45,836 nt of DNA from an uncultured Verrucomicrobia subdivision 3 bacterium (GCA_903912925.1 CAIWJG010000040.1:1-45836); one strand, 5' to 3'. Counted from the stretch's first letter, positions 25,342 through 33,270 are shown. The notes: generated by a model from the letters alone, not told the origin. A program made the numbers and translations.

Positions 25342-26261
25342 AACTGCGCGGCGCGGTGAGTGACCCCGAGGCATAATCGCGGGTCAAATCCGAAGCCCGA
25401 AGGTCGAAGGCCGAGTTGAAATCCGAAGGCCGAAACCCGAGGGCCGAAAGAAGGCCGCGTTCCGAAATCCGAATACCGAAACCCAAGGCCGAGCGCGGTT
25501 CGGGCTTCGGCCTTCGGATTTCGGCCTTCGGATTTCAAAGCGGCGCTCGGTGCCCCTCGCGAGGCCCCCGGTTCGCTACGCTTCTCACTTACAGAGGACT
25601 CGGGGCGCCGGCGGACTGAGGCCGATAGCGGACGGATCATACTATTTCCGTAGTCCGGCAGGGTGTAGGGGGCGAAGTAAGCGCCCACGAAATCCTCAGA
25701 TTGCGGCACGCGCCGTTTGATCTGCTTTCGGCTCACGGGCCCATAGGTGCGGCTGTCGGCGCTCGAAGGCCGGTTGTCGCCCAAGACGATATATTGATCT
25801 TCACCTAACACGAAAGTTGCCCCCCGACGCAATGGCTCCGCTGGATAAGTGTAAACGTGCTTGGGGAGGTAAGGCTCTACCAGCATCTCCCGGTTGATGA
25901 AGACCTGGCCACGCCAAAGCTGGACGGTTTCACCTGGCAATCCTACGATCCGCTTGACCGCGTAATCCGCTTGACCGTCGTCGAGGATGACGACATCCCC
26001 TCGTTCCAGCCGCGTCGAGATCGGCGCTCCGTAAAGGTGGGTTCCTACCGCGTAAGTGGGGGTCATGCTTGTGCCATCCACCACGTAAACCGAACCGATG
26101 AAGCCACGGCCAGCTCCCACTCCCACTCCCATCGCGAGGGCTGCTGCAACCGACCTGCGGCATGCTGGGTTCTTCCAGAGTCTCGCAATTAACCTGCAAA
26201 TGTGTTCAGTATATTGCACTCGTGTCTCAAGGTGAGTCAGTCTGCGGGAGGGGAAATCCAC
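25191..26261 (-). CDS. lepB: Signal peptidase I with repeat-derived C-terminal tail
   Basis: Residues about 50-185 form an S26 signal peptidase: GTSMTPT with nucleophile Ser65, DYAVKRIVGLPGE with general-base Lys103, then YIVLGDNRPSSADSRTYGPV. It cleaves Sec signal peptides at the membrane; a hydrophobic stretch at about 38-62 is the anchor. The catalytic core is short, like the minimal (mitochondrial Imp-like) type. After about residue 215 the frame has no matching stop: residues about 241-305 are encoded by the CCGAA heptad array and residues 306-356 lie antisense to the neighbouring gene. Start codons are GTG (26261 or 26219). The natural C-terminus was probably near residue 215. Confidence 0.85.
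   Translation of the reverse strand: MDFPSRRLTHLETRVQYTEHICRLIARLWKNPACRRSVAAALAMGVGVGAGRGFIGSVYVVDGTSMTPTYAVGTHLYGAPISTRLERGDVVILDDGQADYAVKRIVGLPGETVQLWRGQVFINREMLVEPYLPKHVYTYPAEPLRRGATFVLGEDQYIVLGDNRPSSADSRTYGPVSRKQIKRRVPQSEDFVGAYFAPYTLPDYGNSMIRPLSASVRRRPESSVSEKRSEPGASRGAPSAALKSEGRNPKAEARTALGLGFRYSDFGTRPSFGPRVSAFGFQLGLRPSGFGFDPRLCLGVTHRAAQFHWLEAFSGGTLVVEGDVLGSGGCPSLARNNARTSGGSPVLESSMRRRTS
25386..25537. repeat. CCGAA heptad array, inverted pair
   Basis: Forward 7-bp units (CCGAAGC, CCGAAGG, CCGAAAC) at 25389-25490 and complementary ones at 25500-25537. Read on the minus strand it forms the coding sequence of residues about 241-305 of the signal peptidase frame. Confidence 0.8.
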
Positions 26262-26557
26262 CGCCGCCCCGCACGGGACGCCTTCCCAACGACGCGCTGT
26301 ATTCCTGTTCCCCGACTTACCGACGTTACAGCCATCGAGGATGGTGCCGCCTCCGGGTTGGAGGCCGGTTTCGCCCTCACCGACTCACTCTTCGTGGAAC
26401 CGCAGGTTTCCTGCCAACCGGGGAGAGCAAACGGCTGGACGGTGGAGCACCGAAAACCATGAGCGGCAGAGATCTCATGGAGCGAGGGCTCCTGATAGAT
26501 ATAAAGACCCAGCCTGGGGTCATCGAACATCCAAGGACCCGTGTTTGCGCCATTATT

Positions 26558-26594
26558 GAATGTTGGGCGTTGGATGTTGGATGTTGGATGTTTC
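26558..26594. repeat. TTGGATG heptad tandem
   Basis: Units GTTGGGC, GTTGGAT, GTTGGAT, GTTGGAT give a 7-bp period, the same unit length as the CCGAA family but unrelated in sequence. Confidence 0.7.
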
Positions 26595-26618
26595 CGAGGT
26601 TCAGGGGCAGGGCCGGGG

Positions 26619-26782
26619 TGCACTGCCGTTGAATTAAGGGAGTTCCTGTGCGAGACGCGGCGGGGTGAGGAGGGCCGTGTCAACCCCGCCGATTCCCCTC
26701 ACCCCAGCCCTCTCCCCGTCCGACGGGGAGAGGGAGAAGGCACGTCGCACTCCCTGTCATTCCTTAATTCAACGGCAGTGCA
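26619..26782. repeat. Element bounded by 21-bp perfect inverted repeats
   Basis: The arms at 26619-26639 and 26762-26782 are exact reverse complements; the left arm reads TGCACTGCCGTTG, the right ends CGGCAGTGCA. The inside holds a CTCCCCGTCCGACGGGGAG hairpin. There is no coding capacity, so it may be a miniature inverted-repeat element. Confidence 0.65.
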
Positions 26783-26878
26783 TCTCGGCCATCTCCCCAG
26801 CAAGGGGAGAGGGAGATGCCAAGTCCGACTCTCGCATATCGTGCGCATCCGCAGGTGTCCCTGTTGGCGTCGAAACTC

Positions 26879-26946
26879 CGGGCCAGAGGCCCGGCTAACC
26901 GGCAGACCGGAGGTTTGCCCCACGCTCCGACATGAGCGGTTACCCT
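26879..26946. repeat. REP-like palindromic element, copy 1
   Basis: Contains GGGCCAGAGGCCC and GGCAGACCGGAGGTTTGCC hairpins, and ends TGAGCGGTTACC. The element at 33170-33248 matches it (CAGACCGGAGGT, then TGAGCAGTTAC), which defines a two-copy family. Confidence 0.6.
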
Positions 26947-27235
26947 TTGGGATTACCGGGACGTATGGGCATGCTTGCGTGATGCCAGCCAGGAGCTTGC
27001 GGGATGGTCTCTATTGTTCCGCTCATGTTTCGCTTGTATTCCGCTTGTATTCCGCTTGTACTAGCGCATTGAGTGCGGCATGGACCACAACTGAAACTCC
27101 TGCTCGTTCCGGCATTGAATCGGCTGCTGTGGCGGATAGAATGATCGCGTTACCGCTCGTAAGATGGAGCGGGCCGAGAAATAAGTATGTCAGAGCAACC
27201 AGAACGAGCGCGCGCCAAAGAAGGTCATTGGTCTG

Positions 27236-28849
27236 GTGACAAGCTCAGGGCGAATGCAGAAGGAAGAATGCAGAAGGAAGAATAGCAGCCCGGGGGTTTG
27301 GGTTGCGCTGGGATTCGCGCCGCTGCTCACGGTCTTCCTCATCAACCTTTGGGGGCGGCCACACTATCAGTTTTTCCCCCTGGCACTGGCCGGCGCGGGC
27401 TTCCTGGCCTGGAACCGGCTGAAAGAGCTGGCACGGCCCTTCTCACCCGGGCAGCCGCGGTGGACGGTGCTGCTGGTGGCCGGGACGTTCTGCTGCCTGG
27501 CAGCCGCGACCTTGTTGTGGTCGCCGTGGCTGGGGGCGATCGCCGCGTTCATCGGTCTGGCGGCGATGGCCTGGCAGGCGGGCGGCGGCCCGCTGCTGCG
27601 CGCGATGCTGCCGGCGCTGCTGGTGGTGCTGACCATTATTCCGCCGCCGCTGTCGGCTGACAGCCGGCTGATCCAGCACTTGCGCGTGCTGGCGGTGGGC
27701 TACAGCAGCCGGCTGCTGGATATGCTGGGGGTCACACATGCGCTGGCCGGCAATGTGATCGAGCTGCCTGGAAAGAAGCTGCTGGTGGATGAAGCGTGCA
27801 GCGGCATCAACTCAGTCCTGATCACCCTGGCCGGGTGCCTGTTCTACGGGTTGTGGCGGCGGCGTTCCGCCATTTCCATCCTGGTTTGTCTGGGGAGTTC
27901 CCTGGCCTTCGTGCTGCTGGGGAATCTGGTCCGTATCACCCTCGGGGCGTGGCTCAGGTTCCGCTACAACATTGATATTCTTTCCGGGCTGGCGCATGAG
28001 CTGACGGGGCTGGTACTGCTCATGAGCTACCTCACGATGATCGTGAGCATGGACCAGTTGCTGGCCTTCCTCACCAGCCCCAGCCGAATACCACTCAAAC
28101 CGCGCACTCCGGTTTTGCCGGCGGCGGCGGCCCCGACGGTAGCGACGGGGCTGCCGATGGCGCGCATTCCGCGGTCCTGGGTGCGCGCGTCGAGCTATGC
28201 CTTCGCTCTGCTCGGGCTGACGGGCCTGGGGGTGGGCGGGCTGAGGTATTATCATGCCAGAACTCAGGCGGCCGTGCCGAGCACCGCGTTGCGGGCCGGG
28301 GCCAGGTTCTCGATGCCGGAACAAATCGGCCAATGGCAGCGGCTGGACACGGAAGTGCCCCCGCTGCAGAAGATCGAGACCATGGGGGTGTTTTCGCAGA
28401 CCTGGCATTACCATCAGGGTGACACCCTGGCGGCAGTGGCGCTGAGTTATCCTTTTCGGGGCTATCACGACGTAAGGGTATGTTACACGCTGCGCGGATG
28501 GGATGTGCTCGCGCAGGAGTTCCGGGGCGGACTGAATGCCAGCCCACCTTACGCCGAGGTGCGGATGCAGAATCGGCTGGGCCAGCACGGCGCCCTCTGG
28601 TTCAGCTCGGTGAGTGAGCGCGGACGGTGGCAGGCCGGGCCGCCGCTGAACCCGGGCCTGAAGCATGGTTTTCTGGAGCGCTTCAAACCGGCATCGGACG
28701 ACGATCCGGTGACCTACCAGGTGCAGGCGCTGTCCACCGGCTTCAACCCCCTGAAACCAGACGAGCAGGAGCAGGTGCGCCAGTTTTACGAGGAAGCCCG
28801 GCGGCTGCTCTGGCGGCAGCTCTCCACGCAAATGCAGGGGGCCAAATGA
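27236..28849 (+). CDS. Exosortase with EpsI-like C-terminal domain
   Basis: This 537-residue protein is an exosortase, a membrane transpeptidase that cleaves sorting signals (PEP-CTERM-like) on exported proteins. The catalytic triad is visible: Cys188 (DEACSGINS), Arg233 (GNLVRITLG) and His254 (AHELTG). About eight helices fill residues 15-280. Another helix at about 310-333 leads to an extracytoplasmic EpsI-like domain (about 345-520) with WYHYHQGD-like strands. The fused form resembles the XrtU/Verrucomicrobia-type proteins; exact subtype not certain. The start is GTG at 27236 with AAGAAGG at 27218-27224; ATG at 27254 is an alternative. A 14-bp tandem duplication lies across the N-terminus. 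It is coupled to the TPR gene by ATGA. Confidence 0.88.
   Translation: MTSSGRMQKEECRRKNSSPGVWVALGFAPLLTVFLINLWGRPHYQFFPLALAGAGFLAWNRLKELARPFSPGQPRWTVLLVAGTFCCLAAATLLWSPWLGAIAAFIGLAAMAWQAGGGPLLRAMLPALLVVLTIIPPPLSADSRLIQHLRVLAVGYSSRLLDMLGVTHALAGNVIELPGKKLLVDEACSGINSVLITLAGCLFYGLWRRRSAISILVCLGSSLAFVLLGNLVRITLGAWLRFRYNIDILSGLAHELTGLVLLMSYLTMIVSMDQLLAFLTSPSRIPLKPRTPVLPAAAAPTVATGLPMARIPRSWVRASSYAFALLGLTGLGVGGLRYYHARTQAAVPSTALRAGARFSMPEQIGQWQRLDTEVPPLQKIETMGVFSQTWHYHQGDTLAAVALSYPFRGYHDVRVCYTLRGWDVLAQEFRGGLNASPPYAEVRMQNRLGQHGALWFSSVSERGRWQAGPPLNPGLKHGFLERFKPASDDDPVTYQVQALSTGFNPLKPDEQEQVRQFYEEARRLLWRQLSTQMQGAK
27252..27283. repeat. 14-bp tandem duplication at exosortase 5' end
   Basis: GAATGCAGAAGGAA occurs twice in tandem (27252-27265 and 27266-27279), followed by GAAT. 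This is two 7-bp units per copy. It lies inside the first codons of the exosortase. Confidence 0.8.
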
Positions 28850-30315
28850 ACGGGTCCCGCCCCCAAAATCCCCGTCTTATCATCCGACAATGGTTCCTCA
28901 CCCGGAACTACCAGCGGCTGATTTGGGGCATCCCGGCCATTCTCGGCTACCTGGCCTGGCTGGTCTTTGGCATCTGCCTGGCCCTTTGGAGGCCGGACCG
29001 GACCGAAACTCGCTACGCGGGCATCGCCGAGAACGCGCTGGCGGTGAAGGACTTCGAAACCGCGCGGGTTGCCTCCCAGCGACTGCTGGTGCTCGGTGTG
29101 GCGGCGGGCCAGAAACAACATTCCTTCGACCTGGCGCTCGCCCTGAACGGCTTGGGCCGGGGTAAGGAAGCCGGGTCTTTGCTCAGCAGCATCGCCCCCA
29201 TCGACAAGCCCGGCTACCTCCCGGCGCATCTTTATCTGGCCCAGACGCTCCTGGTAAAGACCAATGTGACCCCGCAGGAAATTGGGACTGCCGAACGGCA
29301 CCTGAAGCACGTCCTTGCGCTGGACCCGCAATCGGTCGAAGCCAATGACCTGCTGGGGCGGATCTATGTCCGGATGGGACAATGGGAACTGGCGGAGAAA
29401 CACTTGACTGAGGTGGTGCCGGCCCGGCCCGAAACGGCCTTGTTGCTGGCGGTGGTTGCCCGGGCACAGGGCGATACGGCCGGCGCCCATAATTGGGCGC
29501 AGCGGGCGGCGAAGTTCCACCGGGAGAAGGTGGAAGCCGCGAAGCTGGATAAGCCGGCGCACCGGCTGGCGTGGGCCGATGCGACGGCCATGCTGGAGGA
29601 TTACCCGGCGGCCTTTGCGATCGTGGAGGCAGGCTGGAGAGACTACGACAACAAGATCTACCTTTATCCCCTGGGCCAGATTTGTGCCTTGTGGGCGGAC
29701 TCGCTGGCCAAGACCAGGCCGGGCGACCTGGCCTCGCGATTCTCCCTTATCCAGCGGGGCCTGGAGTGCGCTCCGCAGAACGAGTTGTTGCTCCGGCAAC
29801 TGATCAGCCTCACCCACCAGCAAGGGCCGGAAGCCGTCGGCGCCCGCGCCGCCCTCACCCGGATGTTGACGGAGGGAAAGGCCACGGGCGTCTTGCACTT
29901 CGCCCTGGGCATTGACGCCTGGCAGCGCGGCCAGCCGGAGGAGGCCCGGCAGCACTTCACGCTGGCCTATGAGAATACTCCCCAACTGCCTTCGGTGGCC
30001 AATAACATGGCGATGATCCTCAGCCTGGGGGACCTGCCGGATCTGCCTCGCGCGCTGGCGATCATCGAATCGGTGCTGGTGAAGTTCCCCAACAACCCGA
30101 ACTTCCGGGAAACACGCGGGGAGATCCTCGCCCGGTCAGGCCGGTGGCGGGAAGCGGTGACCGACCTGGAGTTTGCGCTGCCGAACCTCGCTGCCAAGGG
30201 CGCCGCGCACAAAGCTTTAGCCGAGGCCTACGCCGGCCTGGGTTTGCGGGAGTTGGCGGAGGAACACAAGCGCCAGGCTAACGGCTCGCCGGAAGAAAAG
30301 TCCGCGAGCCGATGA
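28846..30315 (+). CDS. TPR-repeat membrane protein
   Basis: This 489-residue protein has one N-terminal helix (about 25-48, WGIPAILGYLAWLVFGICLAL). A long TPR solenoid follows: repeated A..(L/Y)..G pairs such as AERHLKHVLALDPQSVEANDLLGRIYVRMGQWELAEKHL and ALAIIESVLVKFPNNPNFRETRGEILARSGRWREAVTDLEFAL. The TPR domain would lie in the periplasm or cytoplasm and bind a protein partner. It overlaps the exosortase stop (ATGA at 28846), so the pair is co-translated; exosortase loci often include such TPR proteins for polysaccharide or sorting-complex assembly. No sorting substrate lies in the window. Confidence 0.88.
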   Translation: MNGSRPQNPRLIIRQWFLTRNYQRLIWGIPAILGYLAWLVFGICLALWRPDRTETRYAGIAENALAVKDFETARVASQRLLVLGVAAGQKQHSFDLALALNGLGRGKEAGSLLSSIAPIDKPGYLPAHLYLAQTLLVKTNVTPQEIGTAERHLKHVLALDPQSVEANDLLGRIYVRMGQWELAEKHLTEVVPARPETALLLAVVARAQGDTAGAHNWAQRAAKFHREKVEAAKLDKPAHRLAWADATAMLEDYPAAFAIVEAGWRDYDNKIYLYPLGQICALWADSLAKTRPGDLASRFSLIQRGLECAPQNELLLRQLISLTHQQGPEAVGARAALTRMLTEGKATGVLHFALGIDAWQRGQPEEARQHFTLAYENTPQLPSVANNMAMILSLGDLPDLPRALAIIESVLVKFPNNPNFRETRGEILARSGRWREAVTDLEFALPNLAAKGAAHKALAEAYAGLGLRELAEEHKRQANGSPEEKSASR

Positions 30316-30392
30316 TGCGCCGGCGGGGATCGGTTACACCTCCTCGAGCGCGAGGCAGGCCCCGGTCCACACCTGTCGGCTGCTTCATCCTT

Positions 30393-30821
30393 TCAAGGTT
30401 TGCCGGGTTCCTTGGTGAAGAGGTTCACGCCGGTCTTGAGGCCGGCTTCCTTGGAGACATCCATAACCTTGATTACCTGCCCGACGGGCGCGGCCGTGTC
30501 GGCGCTGATGGCGATCTGGAGGTCAGGCTTCTTGGCGATGGCAGCCAGGAGTTCCTCTTTGAAGCGTTCGATGGTCACGGGCTTGGAGTCGGCGCCGAAG
30601 CGGAGGTTGCCTTTGGGGTCAATGCTGATGATCAGGGGCACGATGTCGCTGGCTCCGGTCTTCTTGGCCTGGGACGATTCGGGCAGGGCGAGCTTGAGGG
30701 CGGGCTGCTGCTTGAAGGTGGTGGTCACCATCAGGAAGATCAGCAGGACGATGAGGATGTCAATCAGCGCAACAATGATCACCGCAGGGGCCTGGCGCCG
30801 TTTGCGAATGTAGAACTGCAT
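30393..30821 (-). CDS. exbD: ExbD/TolR-family biopolymer transport protein
   Basis: This 142-residue protein has one N-terminal helix (about 12-35). It carries the conserved Asp21 (LIDILIVLLIFLM) that carries protons in ExbD/TolR, then a periplasmic domain (LPESSQAKKTGASDIVPLIISIDPKGNLRFGADSKPVTIERFKEELLAA). Length is standard. It uses the proton-motive force with ExbB to energise a TonB-type protein. It is the last of tonB-exbB-exbD, each about 30-100 bases apart. Three 7-bp units (GATGCGT, GAAACGT, GATGCGT) lie in the gap to exbB. Confidence 0.95.
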   Translation of the reverse strand: MQFYIRKRRQAPAVIIVALIDILIVLLIFLMVTTTFKQQPALKLALPESSQAKKTGASDIVPLIISIDPKGNLRFGADSKPVTIERFKEELLAAIAKKPDLQIAISADTAAPVGQVIKVMDVSKEAGLKTGVNLFTKEPGKP

Positions 30822-30828
30822 GGCGGGT

Positions 30829-30849
30829 GATGCGTGAAACGTGATGCGT
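30829..30849. repeat. GATGCGT/GAAACGT heptad tandem
   Basis: Three consecutive 7-bp units GATGCGT, GAAACGT and GATGCGT lie between exbB and exbD. They share the 7-bp period with other spacer repeats. Confidence 0.65.
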
Positions 30850-30853
30850 GGCT

Positions 30854-31465
30854 TTAGGTCTTAGACTTCCGACTTTGGGTTTGCTGCCGGTATTGGCGGC
30901 GGAGGAATTCGTCGCAGAGGGATTCCATCTCCAGGGCCACCGATTCGACCTTCTTGGTGTAGTAACTCCAGAAGATGAGCGAGGGGATGGCAATGAGCAG
31001 TCCCATGAGCGTCGCACGGAGGATGAGCGAGATGCCTTTGGCCAGCTCAGTTGGGTCGATCTGGCCGGCCTGGCCGACGTTGCCGAAGGCGGTCATCATG
31101 CCCAGAATCGTGCCCACCAGACCGAGCAGCGGGGCAATACCGATGATGATCTCCAGCACCACGAGGCCGCGCTCCAGGCGGGCGATTTCGTGGCGGGCGC
31201 GGGTTTGCATGGCATCGAGGACTTCGGCTTTGGGCCAGGCAAGATGTTCGGCGGCGATCAACAGCAACCGGCTGGCTGGGGAATTGTGCTGCTGGCACAC
31301 GCGGCGGAGCATCGGCACATCTTCGGGTGTTTGGCACGACTCGACCGCGGCTTCAATTTCCGTCGGCACGACCCGCCGCCAGCGCAGGGCAATGCCGCGC
31401 TCGACAATGAAGGTCAGGCCGACCACGGAGGTCACAAAGAGCAGGACGTAAACAACAGGTTCCAT
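30854..31465 (-). CDS. exbB: MotA/TolQ/ExbB proton channel family protein
   Basis: This 203-residue protein has three transmembrane helices (about 4-24, 99-126, 147-169), the standard ExbB/TolQ topology with a cytoplasmic loop between helices 1 and 2. The conserved LGLVGTILGMMTAFGNVG motif at helix 2 and the GLLIAIPSLIFWSYY helix 3 identify the family. It forms the motor with ExbD. Start ATG is 31465 (MEPVVYVLL). A partial copy of its first 23 bases lies 59 bases upstream (31506-31528). Confidence 0.95.
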   Translation of the reverse strand: MEPVVYVLLFVTSVVGLTFIVERGIALRWRRVVPTEIEAAVESCQTPEDVPMLRRVCQQHNSPASRLLLIAAEHLAWPKAEVLDAMQTRARHEIARLERGLVVLEIIIGIAPLLGLVGTILGMMTAFGNVGQAGQIDPTELAKGISLILRATLMGLLIAIPSLIFWSYYTKKVESVALEMESLCDEFLRRQYRQQTQSRKSKT

Positions 31466-31466
31466 A

Positions 31467-31500
31467 GAAAGGCTAAAGGCTAAAGGCTGAATGCTGAAAC
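31467..31500. repeat. AAAGGCT heptad array upstream of exbB
   Basis: AAAGGCT, AAAGGCT, GAATGCT, GAAAC follow directly upstream of the exbB start codon, in 7-bp steps. The same array occurs at 32751 and, inverted, at 32867. Duplicated bases flank this copy (see findings). Confidence 0.75.
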
Positions 31501-31567
31501 AAAGACATAGACAACAGGTTCCATAGGCAGTTAGACACGGATTTCACGAATTGGCACGGATAGTTAA

Positions 31568-32677
31568 TTAATAGTAGTAAAAGGTGAATCGGATGTGCCG
31601 GACATCGCCCAGGGTGCGGCGCATGTCGCTCGGCCAGGCGGCGAACGGTGCAGGGTCAAGCACCGCCTTCTGGCAGACCAGCCCCAGCACTTCGCCGGCA
31701 GTATTCTCGGCCATGTCCATCTCGGTCACGCGCCCATCGTAGTGCAGATTGAACTGCAATACCACCTTGCCGCGGCTGTCCGAGGCGTAATCCCGCTGGT
31801 CGAGGAGGGTGAACCAGCGCTGGGAAATGGCCTCCACCAGGGCAGAATCGTAAGCGCCGAAGGGGGTGGCCTTGGTGTCGAGCGAGGCCATTTCGTGGCG
31901 GCGGCTGACGCCACCGTCCTGCTTCATCTTCTCGCCGGGCAACTGGTTCTGCTGCTGGCGTGCCAGTGCTTCCTTAAGGGTGCGCGGGCGCTCAGGCTTG
32001 GCTTCTTTGGCGTCGCCCTCGGTCTTGCGGGGCGTTGGGGATGGTTTGGCGAGCGTCAGGTCGCCGGGGGTATCGGCTGGTTTGGGTTTAGGCTCCTTCT
32101 GCGTTTGTTTAGGTGCCTCGACGGGCGGCGGCTGTTTTTCCTTGGGCGGCTGAGGCGGCGGCGGTTTCGTCTCTTTCGGCGGCTTAGGGGGAGGAGGTTT
32201 TGTTTCCTTCGGCGGCTGCGGGGGAGGCGAAGGCTGCAAGGGAGTGAACTTCGGGCGCTCGACGTCTTCGGTCTTTACGATCTCGGGATGCTTGCCGTCA
32301 ATCTTGGGGGTCTCGGTGATCTTGTCCGCGTCGGGGTTGGCGGCGCGTGAGTTCTTATCCGAGTAGAACTTGGCGTCCTTGGGGGCCTCGGCGGTGGCCT
32401 GGGCGGGACTGACGTTGACGAATACCAAGGGAATCTCCTGCCGTTGCGGCGGCGGCGGGGCTGGCTTCCTGGGAACAATCAATTGGGTCAGGAGCTTGGG
32501 CGGATGCAGCCAGGTGGGCAAATGCAGGTGTTGCCAGAGGTGGTACTTGTTGCCGGTGTAGTAGCAGCCGTAGAGCAGGAGGTGGATGGCCAGCGAGATG
32601 GCAAAGGCCCAGGCCAGGCGCGAAACCTCGGCCTGCTCCACCCGCAGGGACCATCTGGACATCCTGGCAACAGACAT
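31568..32677 (-). CDS. TonB-family energy-transducing protein
   Basis: This 369-residue protein has an N-terminal anchor helix (about 21-42). A long Pro/Lys/Glu-rich spacer (about 70-240, with repeated PPPPKPPKETK) spans the periplasm. A C-terminal domain (about 275-369) shows ALVEAISQRWFTLLDQRDYASDSRGKVVLQFNLHYDGRVTEMDMAENTAGEVLGLVCQKAVLDPAPFAAWP, the TonB C-terminal pattern. It carries energy from ExbB/ExbD to outer-membrane transporters, here unidentified. First gene of the tonB-exbB-exbD operon. The Pro-rich part contains exact repeats of PPPPKPPKE, likely length-variable. Confidence 0.88.
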   Translation of the reverse strand: MSVARMSRWSLRVEQAEVSRLAWAFAISLAIHLLLYGCYYTGNKYHLWQHLHLPTWLHPPKLLTQLIVPRKPAPPPPQRQEIPLVFVNVSPAQATAEAPKDAKFYSDKNSRAANPDADKITETPKIDGKHPEIVKTEDVERPKFTPLQPSPPPQPPKETKPPPPKPPKETKPPPPQPPKEKQPPPVEAPKQTQKEPKPKPADTPGDLTLAKPSPTPRKTEGDAKEAKPERPRTLKEALARQQQNQLPGEKMKQDGGVSRRHEMASLDTKATPFGAYDSALVEAISQRWFTLLDQRDYASDSRGKVVLQFNLHYDGRVTEMDMAENTAGEVLGLVCQKAVLDPAPFAAWPSDMRRTLGDVRHIRFTFYYY

Positions 32678-32750
32678 GCGCTATTAGTTTGCCGCAGGTC
32701 GGGGGCAGCGGCAACTGTTTAGGCTCGCCGTTTAGGATCGCCGCCACCAA

Positions 32751-32774
32751 GGCTAAAGGCTGAATGCTGAAACC
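32751..32774. repeat. AAAGGCT heptad array
   Basis: AAGGCTAAAGGCTGAATGCTGAAAC matches the array at 31467-31500; it lies upstream of tonB. Confidence 0.7.
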
Positions 32775-32866
32775 CGCCCCATGCTGACATCCCTCTCCCA
32801 GTTCACGACCAGCGGGCTGGAAAGCCCGCGATACGGAAGACAAGAATGTCTGCGCTACGCAGCTTT

Positions 32867-32904
32867 TCAGCCTTTAGCCTTTAGCCTTTAGCCTTTAGCC
32901 TTTC
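32867..32904. repeat. CTTTAGC heptad array (five units)
   Basis: Five tandem 7-bp units of CTTTAGC (the complement of GCTAAAG). Together with 32751-32774 it forms an inverted pair. Confidence 0.75.
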
Positions 32905-33144
32905 TTTGGGATCGGTGGCGGCGGCCCGGCAAACACGGCAAGATTACAGGGTCACTGCAATCCGACCGCTCATTGTGAATAGCGGTGAATAACTTCCGCT
33001 TGAATCCGGCGCAGGGGGGAAGTAAATAGGACTCGGCGAGGCATACGCTCGAGTCCGAGTACCGGGTTTGAGATCTTCGTCCGGGGCGTCAGGACTTGCC
33101 TTTATGGCAGTTATCCCGCTTGCGGGAGCGCCTATCTCATTAGC

Positions 33145-33270
33145 GATGCCTCGCTATTTCTTTTAGTTGGGGCGACCCGAGGGGCACGGAGTCAGAGACT
33201 CCGTGAACCGTCAGACCGGAGGTCTGACCCACACCTGAGCAGTTACGAGATGCCTCGCTATTCCTTTTGG
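33145..33270. repeat. Duplicated 22-bp segment flanking a REP-like element
   Basis: GATGCCTCGCTATT at 33145 and 33249 starts two 22-bp copies that agree at 20 positions. Between them lies an element with CACGGAGTCAGAGACTCCGTG and GTCAGACCGGAGGTCTGAC palindromes, ending TGAGCAGTTAC as at 26879-26946. The second copy includes the stop codon of the outer-membrane factor. Confidence 0.7.

Larger units (their letters stand above)
26262..27235. other. Repeat-rich intergenic region between lepB and exosortase
   Basis: No gene can be supported in these 974 bases. Apparent frames, such as one of 232 codons (26541-27239), translate repeat sequence. Contents: TTGGATG heptads at 26558-26594; a perfect 21-bp inverted repeat (26619-26639 and 26762-26782) bounding a 164-base element with an internal hairpin; a second G/C hairpin at about 26789-26818; a REP-like element at 26879-26946; and an 11-bp tandem (CGCTTGTATTC, 27027-27060). 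A 32-codon frame, ATG at 27187 to TAG at 27285, precedes the exosortase. Confidence 0.7.
32678..33257. other. Repeat-rich intergenic region
   Basis: These 580 bases separate tonB and the outer-membrane factor. No gene is seen. They contain an AAAGGCT array (32751-32774), an inverted CTTTAGC array (32867-32904), a CCCGCTTGCGGG hairpin at about 33116, a REP-like element (33170-33248) and a duplicated 22-bp segment (33145-33166 and 33249-33270). Confidence 0.7.

Noticed and set aside
26541-27239. 232-codon plus-strand frame upstream of the exosortase
   Set aside because: It spans the inverted-repeat element, hairpins and heptads, and reads as repeat translation (for example SPHPSPLPVRRGEGEG).
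30312-30830. 172-codon frame antisense to exbD
   Set aside because: Overlaps exbD completely; no ribosome site or domain.
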